Virus record (IMG/VR): IMGVR_UViG_3300025131_000387
Location: 1 to 25,242 of that record
Reading direction: 5' to 3' (one strand)
DNA length: 25,242 nucleotides
Source: a virus
The position numbers and the translations under genes are program-made. Within the stretch, counting starts at the first letter, position 1. Each line of letters starts with the position of its first letter. The notes beneath the pieces are model-generated. The model ran no database searches, was not told the DNA's origin, and worked only from the letters and a program-made list of their open reading frames with translations. Positions 16,138 through 22,233 of the stretch are shown here, piece after piece.

Positions 16138-16500
16138 ATGAAAGAAGAAAAATCAATAGTTTATGTAATTCAAGAAATTCCAGGAACCAGTGAAGGACGT
16201 CCTAAAATTAACATTATGGGCGCAAGAGAATTTGGGGAGTTTAAATTTTTACTTCCTGAACTTTCTCAGATTATTTTTTCTCCGGGTCCCTTAATTTTTA
16301 AATTAAGGGATCTTTTAAAAAATTATACCATCAAAGATTATTTATTATTAACAGGTGATCCAGCTATTATAGGAGTTGCGTGTTCAATAGTATCTGATAT
16401 AACTAATGGTAAATACAAACTACTTAAATGGGATAAACAAGAAAGAAAATATTATTCCATTGATATTAACTTACATGAGAAAGGAAAAATAGATGAGTGA
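16138..16500 (+). CDS. hypothetical early protein (about 120 aa)
   Basis: No known family is recognised. The frame is also open from ATG 16129, but that codon lies in the predicted -10 hexamer and upstream of the predicted transcription start, so ATG 16138 (residue 4 of the longer form) is preferred; neither has a ribosome site. The protein is soluble, alternating strands and helices, with KINIMGAREFGEFKFLLPEL and LRDLLKNYTIKDYLLLTGDPAIIGVACSIV in outline; the TGDPAIIG turn followed by a small-residue helix looks like a nucleotide- or dimer-interface loop, without being a proven motif. First gene of the early transcript; overlaps the next gene by 8 nt. A regulatory or host-takeover role is plausible from position alone. 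Confidence 0.65.
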   Translation: MKEEKSIVYVIQEIPGTSEGRPKINIMGAREFGEFKFLLPELSQIIFSPGPLIFKLRDLLKNYTIKDYLLLTGDPAIIGVACSIVSDITNGKYKLLKWDKQERKYYSIDINLHEKGKIDE

Positions 16501-17047
16501 TATTAATTTTGAAAAAGACCAAGAAGAAGTTTTAGATCGTACATCGAATATAACTTCGTTAGCAGATCAAGTAAAAAGATTAAGAGATCTTGAAGATCAA
16601 GTTAAAGCAGATGAACAAGCTTTAAAAAATAAACAACGTGAAGTTGAAAGAATTTCAGGTGAAATTATCCCTACACTTTTAAGTGAAATGGGGTTATCAT
16701 CTCTCAAACTTGCAGATGGATCTGCAGTTGAGGTAAAACCGTATTATGCAGCTAGCATCTCGATTAAGAATAGAGAAGCAGCGTATAGTTGGCTTCGTGA
16801 GAATGGCCTAGGTGATATTATTAAAAATGATATTACCGTTTCCTTTGGACGAAACGAAGATAACAAGGCGGCACATTATGCTAACCTTGCGAAGAGTCAA
16901 GGGTTTGAGCCGACACAAAAGTTGAAGGTAGAACCCATGACTCTTAAAGCACTCGTCCGTGAACGTATTGAGAAAGGTCTCGATATGCCCATGGATACTT
17001 TTAACGTGTTCGTAGGAAACCGAACCAAACTAACAAGGAAACAATAA
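16493..17047 (+). CDS. coiled-coil early protein (184 aa)
   Basis: The protein has a heptad-rich helix at about residues 24-58 (LADQVKRLRDLEDQVKADEQ onwards), so probably oligomeric, then a mixed alpha/beta part (LKLADGSAVEVKPYYAASISIKN) and a C-terminal region rich in Leu/Arg (LKALVRERIEKGLDMP, FNVFVGNRTKL). Proteins with this layout lie beside the SSB-like gene in related marine phages in my recollection, usually without a function. GGAAAAATAG gives its ribosome site and it is followed after 2 nt by the SSB candidate. A partner or loader of the ssDNA-binding protein, or a Gp157-like accessory protein, are possibilities not shown by the sequence. Confidence 0.65.
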   Translation: MSDINFEKDQEEVLDRTSNITSLADQVKRLRDLEDQVKADEQALKNKQREVERISGEIIPTLLSEMGLSSLKLADGSAVEVKPYYAASISIKNREAAYSWLRENGLGDIIKNDITVSFGRNEDNKAAHYANLAKSQGFEPTQKLKVEPMTLKALVRERIEKGLDMPMDTFNVFVGNRTKLTRKQ

Positions 17048-17049
17048 AC

Positions 17050-17823
17050 ATGAAAAGTGAAACACAAATCACGAAACGTGAACAAGCAGGAGCGTTAGCT
17101 ACAAATTTATTTGAAGCTGATGCAAACCAAGGCGCTCAGAATATAACGCAGGAAGATTTAGCGTTACCATTCCTGAAAGTTTTGGGACAGCTATCTCCCG
17201 AAGTTAATAAACGGGATGCAAAATATGTTGAAGGTGCAGAACCTGGCATGATTTTGAATACAGTGACAAACGCACTGTATGATGGCGCAAAAGGCATCCA
17301 AGTATTGCCAGTCTTTTACAAAAGACAGTACATTGAATGGCAAGACCGAGGTGAATCTAAAGGCGCACCAGTACATATCTATGAAGCTGGTGATGATATC
17401 CCAAAAAGTACAAGGGATAAACAAAACAAAGACCGCTTAGCCAATGGTAATTATCTTGAGAACACAGCAAATCATTTTGTTGTGGTATTAGGAGATAGTC
17501 CAACAACGGCTTTGATTTCTATGAAAGCTACTCAATTAAAGATTAGCAAGAAATGGAACTCAATGATGTTGGGTACTAAAATGCCAAGAGCTAATGGAAA
17601 TGGGGTCTTCACACCGCCTACATATAGCCACATTTATAAGTTAAAAACAGTCCAACAGTCCAATGATAAAGGTACTTGGTTTGGTTGGGATGTTTCTCAA
17701 CTTGGTGCTGTTAAAGATAAAACAGTTTACGATATAGCTAAGAACTTTGCTGTAAGTATAAGCAAAGGAGAAGTAAAAGCTAAACACGGAACTGAAGAAT
17801 CTAAAACAGACGTACCTTATTAA
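17050..17823 (+). CDS. putative ssDNA-binding protein
   Basis: The 257-aa protein resembles phage proteins annotated as single-stranded DNA-binding proteins. Features: LPFLKVLGQLSPEVNKRD (about 41-58), AKGIQVLPVFYKRQYIEW (about 80-97) with aromatic and basic residues, NHFVVVLGD, ALISMKATQLKISKKWN (about 153-170) and YSHIYKLKTVQQSNDKGTWF, a beta-rich OB-like pattern. The end is polar/acidic and finishes with an aromatic (EESKTDVPY), in the style of SSB tails that recruit partners. No classic SSB signature is identified, so the assignment is moderate. AAGGAA precedes the start. It is the last gene before a strong intrinsic terminator, which fits a highly expressed early protein. Confidence 0.5.
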   Translation: MKSETQITKREQAGALATNLFEADANQGAQNITQEDLALPFLKVLGQLSPEVNKRDAKYVEGAEPGMILNTVTNALYDGAKGIQVLPVFYKRQYIEWQDRGESKGAPVHIYEAGDDIPKSTRDKQNKDRLANGNYLENTANHFVVVLGDSPTTALISMKATQLKISKKWNSMMLGTKMPRANGNGVFTPPTYSHIYKLKTVQQSNDKGTWFGWDVSQLGAVKDKTVYDIAKNFAVSISKGEVKAKHGTEESKTDVPY

Positions 17824-17846
17824 TTAATTCCTTTCTAAGGAATAGG

Positions 17847-17879
17847 GGGCGGGAGCGGGAGACTTAACCCGCCCTTTTT
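17847..17879 (+). terminator. intrinsic terminator after the early operon
   Basis: GGGCGGG (17847-17853) pairs perfectly with CCCGCCC (17868-17874) around a 14-nt loop, immediately followed by TTTTT (17875-17879). An alternative shorter stem GCGGG (17855-17859) with CCCGC (17868-17872) is also possible. It lies 24 nt after the SSB-like stop codon. It is the clearest terminator in the window and separates the early genes from the replication operon. Confidence 0.9.
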
Positions 17880-17885
17880 AATTAG

Positions 17886-17902
17886 ATGATAGAAAAATTT
17901 AA
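17886..17902 (+). repeat. 17-bp direct repeat, left copy
   Basis: ATGATAGAAAAATTTAA is identical to positions 18448-18464, where it is the start of the primase gene. Here it begins a frame of ten codons (MIEKFKETKK) ending in TGA at 17916-17918, overlapping the ATG of the oxygenase gene. The pair brackets the whole oxygenase gene, 562 bp apart, and suggests the oxygenase was inserted at the primase start. Confidence 0.7.
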
Positions 17903-17914
17903 GGAAACAAAGAA

Positions 17915-18451
17915 ATGAAAATCAAGAGAATTGAAGCAGAAATATTTATAGTGGATGTCCCAGAACACAATCAATACAAAGATCAACTATTAAAATTAAT
18001 TGATGAAATGCCTAATCAGTCCTTTGAGTGGATTAGTAAATCCGACAGTGGTTTACCTAAATCCTTTAAAAGAAAATATCTAGATTTATTTTATAAGAAA
18101 GTTATTCAATCATCCAGGAATAAACTTATAAATTATTTTAAGTCAATGACTGGCAATGTTAATGGAACGGATTGGAAAATATCTAATGGTTGGTTTCAAC
18201 AATATGGTAAAGATTCATATCACCAATGGCATAATCATAATGGTGCAAACTGGACTAATTCCTATTTTTTAGAATTACCGGATAGTGAATATAAAACTGA
18301 AATTAAAAATCAAGATAAAATTATAGAGTATGATGTTAAAGAGGGTCAACTTCTTTCTTTTCCTGCTCATTTATTACACCGATCCAAGCCTAATGGGGAT
18401 AAAAGAAAAACCGTTATAGCCTTTAATTCAAATTTTATATTTCCATTATGA
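17915..18451 (+). CDS. 2OG-Fe(II) oxygenase, YbiX/PF13759-like
   Basis: The 178-aa protein has the core of this 2-oxoglutarate/Fe(II) dioxygenase group: YHQWHNHNGANWTNSYFLEL (102-121) with His106/His108 as the first iron-ligand region, then VKEGQLLSFPAHLLHRSKPN (141-160) with distal His155, and Arg164 before the final strand TVIAFNSNF, in the 2-oxoglutarate-binding position. An HxH in place of HxD is usual for this subgroup. Substrate unknown. AAGGAA is 8 nt upstream of the ATG. The gene follows the intrinsic terminator and overlaps the primase start by 4 nt (ATGA). A 17-bp direct repeat on both sides suggests acquisition as a single-gene cassette. It differs from the 338-979 enzyme, so the two are not recent duplicates. 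Confidence 0.75.
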   Translation: MKIKRIEAEIFIVDVPEHNQYKDQLLKLIDEMPNQSFEWISKSDSGLPKSFKRKYLDLFYKKVIQSSRNKLINYFKSMTGNVNGTDWKISNGWFQQYGKDSYHQWHNHNGANWTNSYFLELPDSEYKTEIKNQDKIIEYDVKEGQLLSFPAHLLHRSKPNGDKRKTVIAFNSNFIFPL

Positions 18452-18464
18452 TAGAAAAATTTAA
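18448..18464 (+). repeat. 17-bp direct repeat, right copy (primase start)
   Basis: Second copy of ATGATAGAAAAATTTAA, here encoding the first codons MIEKF of the primase. The copies differ on both sides right after the 17 bases (GG against AA on the right, G against T on the left), so the identity ends sharply. Confidence 0.7.
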
Positions 18465-19962
18465 AAAAATATTTAATGGCTTACAACGAGCGCACGGTTG
18501 CACCTACGTTGAAAAGAAAAACGCAGATGGAACCAAAGTCAAAGGACAATCGTTTGTTAAACGAGAGCCAGTTATTACTACTCTGTGGGAAAACCATTTA
18601 AAAGGAATTGAACCAAGCCTAGGTATTATTCCAATTAATGAGGATAATAAATGTCGATGGGGGTGTATCGATGTAGATTCCTACGCAGGTTTCGATCATA
18701 AAAAATTATTAAAACAAATTCAAAATTTAAAACTTCCTCTAATAACTTTTAGATCTAAAAGTGGAGGAGCTCACATCTTTTTATTTACTACAGTTCCAGT
18801 GGATGCATCGTTAATGAGAAATAGATTAATTTCGATTGGATCAGTCTTAGGATTTGGTAGTTCTGAAGTTTTTCCAAAACAGGTAGAATTAAAATCCAAA
18901 GATGATACAGGAAATTTTCTTAACTTACCATATTTTAATTCTAATAAAACAACAAGATATGCCTTTTTAGAAAGCGGAGACGCTGCTACCATAGAAGGTT
19001 TTTTTGGACTCTATGAAAGAAATAAACTCACACCGGAACAACTAGAAAATTTAAAAATAGAAAGACCTCAATCAGAATTAGCAGATGGACCACCTTGTTT
19101 AGAAACCATGTCCATTGATGGTATTGGAGAAGGGGGACGAGACAATGCTTTATTTCATTATGTGGTGTACGCTAAAAAGAAATGGCCACAAAATTGGGAA
19201 GGTAAGGTCACACTATTTAACGAAAGACATATGAACCCACCTCTCGATGATAACTCAGTTAAAAGAATTAAATTACAACACGATAAAAAAGAATGGGGAT
19301 ACAAATGTAAAGACGAACCGATGTGTAGTTATTGTGATAAAGATTTATGTCGTCAAAGAAAATATGGTATAGGCGGCACAGCTCTCTTCCCATCATTAAG
19401 TGATCTTCAAAAAATTAATCTAGAAAAACCCTATTATTATGTAAATGTAGATGGAGAAAGAGTGAAGTTAGAAGAAACAGCCTTCTTACAAGATCAACGT
19501 TTATTTCAAAGAGCAGTCATGGAACAAATTAATAAAAGACCACCACGAATTTCACCCAAAGAGTTTGGACAATATGTAGATCTCTTATATGCAGGCATAG
19601 AAATCATTGATCCTCCTAAAGGATCTTCCACATTAGAACAATTACTAGATCATTTAGAAGAATTTTGCACGGACCGAACTGGAACAGGTGCAACCAAGGA
19701 AGACATGGAAAGAGGAAATGTTTGGAACAATGAAGGTAAACATCATTTTATTTTTAGAGAATTTTATAATAAGTTCTTGCTGCGTAGAAAATGGAAAGAA
19801 CCTTATGACATTACGATGCAACTTCTGGTGGATAAATGTAAATGTAAAATTAAAAGAGAAAATATTGGAAAGAAAAGACCTAACATTATGGTCGTCGAAG
19901 AATTTGAAAAACAAGAAGATACTTATAAAAAGAAACAATTTAAACCGAAGGACCCTTTTTAA
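18448..19962 (+). CDS. archaeo-eukaryotic-type primase with Cys4 cluster
   Basis: The 504-aa protein should make primers for phage DNA synthesis. An AEP-like catalytic domain is visible: metal-binding DVD (Asp75, Asp77) in WGCIDVDSY, then FRSKSGGAHIFLF (101-113) with the SxGxH-type motif at His109, and a conserved FGSSEVFPKQVEL with Glu140. The arrangement is closest to TOTE/NrS-1-type primases. A second region GEGGRDNALFHYVVYAKKK (227-245) looks like the PriCT helical domain, followed by a four-Cys cluster Cys287, Cys293, Cys296, Cys301 in CKDEPMCSYCDKDLCRQRKYGIG, able to bind zinc or an iron-sulfur cluster. The C-terminus is Lys-rich. There is no helicase domain; the helicase is separate downstream. 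Ends with one-base overlap to the HNH gene. Confidence 0.75.
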   Translation: MIEKFKKIFNGLQRAHGCTYVEKKNADGTKVKGQSFVKREPVITTLWENHLKGIEPSLGIIPINEDNKCRWGCIDVDSYAGFDHKKLLKQIQNLKLPLITFRSKSGGAHIFLFTTVPVDASLMRNRLISIGSVLGFGSSEVFPKQVELKSKDDTGNFLNLPYFNSNKTTRYAFLESGDAATIEGFFGLYERNKLTPEQLENLKIERPQSELADGPPCLETMSIDGIGEGGRDNALFHYVVYAKKKWPQNWEGKVTLFNERHMNPPLDDNSVKRIKLQHDKKEWGYKCKDEPMCSYCDKDLCRQRKYGIGGTALFPSLSDLQKINLEKPYYYVNVDGERVKLEETAFLQDQRLFQRAVMEQINKRPPRISPKEFGQYVDLLYAGIEIIDPPKGSSTLEQLLDHLEEFCTDRTGTGATKEDMERGNVWNNEGKHHFIFREFYNKFLLRRKWKEPYDITMQLLVDKCKCKIKRENIGKKRPNIMVVEEFEKQEDTYKKKQFKPKDPF

Positions 19963-20495
19963 TGCGTGGAGAACAATTAAGTTTATTTGAACAACCCATG
20001 GTGAGTAGAAAATTAGATAATCATCTTCTTAAACCCATAAAATTAGAAACTATTATGCCTGAAATTGTACCTGATAAACATGTTCTTTATCCTACGGGAG
20101 GGTGGCATTTTTTTCATAAGCAGGTTGAAAAAAATTCTATGTACGCTAAACCTATTTGGCCTTACATAACTGTTCAAAATGGGGACAAAATAAAAATATC
20201 TTCCACTTACTTTTCTGATGCAACTAATTACATGATGGTAAGTCTTAAAGATAAAAATCATCCTCAAACATGTCCTAAAATGATGCATGTTATTGTAGCT
20301 AAAGCTTACATATGGAATGCCGATCCCAAAAAATATTATCAAGTATCTCATAAAGGGGATGATAAATGTAATTACTTACCTGATAATTTAGAATGGACAA
20401 CCGGAAGTGGTAATCACACCGGAAAAAAGAATAAGAGATTTTCTAACAAAGAACAAGATTACAAATTTGCCAAGGCACGAGGTTTTATAAAATGA
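19962..20495 (+). CDS. HNH_3-like endonuclease with N-terminal clamp-binding motif
   Basis: The 177-aa protein carries an HNH domain of the type found in free-standing homing endonucleases: MMHVIVAKAYI (107-117, His109), QVSHKGDDKCNYLPDNLEW (127-145, His130 and Asn137) and a terminal GSGNHTGKKN with Asn151, giving an H-H-N pattern like HNH_3/NUMOD4-associated proteins. It also begins with EQLSLFEQP (residues 4-12), a textbook match to the bacterial beta-clamp-binding pentapeptide QLSLF. The gene is fitted into the replication operon with one-base (19962) and four-base (ATGA, 20492) overlaps, unlike a freshly inserted homing gene. Possible jobs: replication or repair nuclease recruited by the host clamp, or domesticated homing enzyme. 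Catalysis and clamp contact are inferred. Confidence 0.7.
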   Translation: MRGEQLSLFEQPMVSRKLDNHLLKPIKLETIMPEIVPDKHVLYPTGGWHFFHKQVEKNSMYAKPIWPYITVQNGDKIKISSTYFSDATNYMMVSLKDKNHPQTCPKMMHVIVAKAYIWNADPKKYYQVSHKGDDKCNYLPDNLEWTTGSGNHTGKKNKRFSNKEQDYKFAKARGFIK

Positions 20496-21982
20496 AGACA
20501 ATTGTATTGGGACCGCCAGGCACAGGTAAGACTCATACTTTATTAAATGAAGTAGACAACTGTTTAAAACAAACCGATCCTAATAAGATCGGTTATTTTG
20601 CTTTTACGCAGAAGGCTGCATACGAAGCTCGTGATAGAGCGATGGAAAAATTTAATTTAACCGAAGATGATCTTCCTAATTTTAGAACTCTCCATTCTTT
20701 AGCGTTTAGAAGATTAGGAATTAAAAAAGAAAACGTAATGCAAACTAAACATTATGCCGATCTCGGAAAGAAAATAAATATTAGAGTAGATTATAATGAG
20801 TATGATGATGAGTTCACAGGAATCTTTACAACCAAAAGTGATTACTTACGCATCATTCAATTAGCTAAACTCAGAAACATTACACCCGAACAACAATATA
20901 ATTTACAAGAACATACTCAAGACATATCGGTAAAAAATTTAAGAATATTTGCTAATGAATTAGAATCTTACAAAAAACAATATGGACTCATTGACTTTAA
21001 TGACATGATTACTCAATTTATTAAATCAGATACTTGTCCTAAACTGGATACAGTTTTTATTGATGAAGCCCAGGATTTATCCCGCATGCAATGGAACATG
21101 GCAGCTGTCTTAATGAGCAACTCAAATGATTCTTTTATCGCCGGTGATGATGACCAGGCTATCTTTAGATGGGCGGGAGCTGATGTTGATAGTTTCATTA
21201 CACAAAAAGGAAAATTTTTAAACCTAACTCAATCCTACCGCGTACCTAGAGTGGTTCATGATGTAGCCATGGGAATTGTAGGAAGAATTTCAAATCGGTT
21301 ACGAAAAGAATGGGAACCTAAAACACATTTAGGAATGTTATCTTATTACCACGAATTTCACGATGTAGATTTAAGTAAAGGAGAATGGTTAGTATTAGCT
21401 CGAACAAAGTATATGTTGAAAGATTTAGAGGATGAACTTTATAAGAAAGGATTCTATTACAAAAATAAATTTAAAAAAGGATATGAATCTGATTTATATA
21501 ATGCCATTACTAATTGGGAAAACTTCAGAAAAAACAAAGAGTTAGACGCAGAACAAATAAAAGAAATAGCCAGCTATATGTCTCCTAAACATTATATGAG
21601 AGAAAGTTTACAGTACATGGATAAAGATAAATTTTATACCATTGACGACTGTCATAAGAGTCATGGTTTAATGACCAAAGCTGTCTGGTATGAAGCCATG
21701 GATCAAGCGCCAGCTAAAAGTGTAAACTATATTAGAAAGATGAGAGAAAATGGAGAAGCGTTAAATAAATCGCCACGTATTTTATTATCAACCATTCATG
21801 GTGTCAAGGGGGGAGAAGCCGATAATGTTGTCCTTCTTACTGATTTAAGTTTAAACACACAGAAAGGCTATGACAGAAATCCAGATGATGAAAATAGATT
21901 ATTCTATGTGGGTGCCACACGTGCCAAGAATCATCTCCATATTATTAGACCCAAAGATATTTATAAAAGTTTTAAATTATGA
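20492..21982 (+). CDS. UvrD/Rep-like SF1 DNA helicase
   Basis: The 496-aa ATPase shows all main SF1A motifs: Walker A GPPGTGKT (7-14), AFTQKAA (37-43, motif Ia), FIDEAQD (189-195, motif II), GDDDQAIFRWAGAD (218-231, motif III), LTQSYR (245-250, motif IV), STIHGVKGGEADNVVLL (about 438-454, motif V) and VGATRAKNHL (473-482, motif VI). It is shorter than bacterial UvrD (about 720 aa), consistent with a phage replicative or Dda-like helicase with reduced 1B/2B domains. It should translocate on ssDNA 3'-5' as usual for the group. ATGA overlaps join it to the HNH gene before and to DUF3310 after. Together with primase and polymerase it makes up the replisome. Confidence 0.9.
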   Translation: MKTIVLGPPGTGKTHTLLNEVDNCLKQTDPNKIGYFAFTQKAAYEARDRAMEKFNLTEDDLPNFRTLHSLAFRRLGIKKENVMQTKHYADLGKKINIRVDYNEYDDEFTGIFTTKSDYLRIIQLAKLRNITPEQQYNLQEHTQDISVKNLRIFANELESYKKQYGLIDFNDMITQFIKSDTCPKLDTVFIDEAQDLSRMQWNMAAVLMSNSNDSFIAGDDDQAIFRWAGADVDSFITQKGKFLNLTQSYRVPRVVHDVAMGIVGRISNRLRKEWEPKTHLGMLSYYHEFHDVDLSKGEWLVLARTKYMLKDLEDELYKKGFYYKNKFKKGYESDLYNAITNWENFRKNKELDAEQIKEIASYMSPKHYMRESLQYMDKDKFYTIDDCHKSHGLMTKAVWYEAMDQAPAKSVNYIRKMRENGEALNKSPRILLSTIHGVKGGEADNVVLLTDLSLNTQKGYDRNPDDENRLFYVGATRAKNHLHIIRPKDIYKSFKL

Positions 21983-22233
21983 GTGCATATAAAAAACAAA
22001 TTGGCGGATCCCATTACAAGAGCATGAAAATTCAGCCAAGCAAATTTATTAATGACAATAAATTGCTTTTCGCCGAAGGAAATGCTATAAAATATATCTG
22101 CAGACATGCACATAAAGGAGGAAGGGAAGATTTGAACAAAGCTATACATTATATTGAAATGATTATTGAAAGAGACTACTCGCAAGAAAATCCCATGGAA
22201 AAAAAGAACTATTGGGGGATCTTAAAAAAATAA
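21979..22233 (+). CDS. DUF3310 family protein
   Basis: The 84-aa protein matches the DUF3310 (SaV-like) pattern common in phages: GGSHYKSMKIQPSKFI near the N-terminus, GNAIKYICRHAHKGGREDLN (about 35-54) and KAIHYIEMII. The Asn/Lys/Arg/His-rich conserved segments suggest nucleotide or nucleic-acid binding; some members are described as nucleotide-kinase-like, but activity is not shown by the sequence. ATGA overlap with the helicase and one-base overlap (22233) with the polymerase place it inside the replication operon. Confidence 0.85.
   Translation: MSAYKKQIGGSHYKSMKIQPSKFINDNKLLFAEGNAIKYICRHAHKGGREDLNKAIHYIEMIIERDYSQENPMEKKNYWGILKK

Noticed and set aside
22212-22232. TTG start for the polymerase, adding seven residues
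   Set aside because: ATG 22233 overlaps the preceding stop like the other operon junctions, and the extension (MGDLKKI) would only re-read the previous gene's end.
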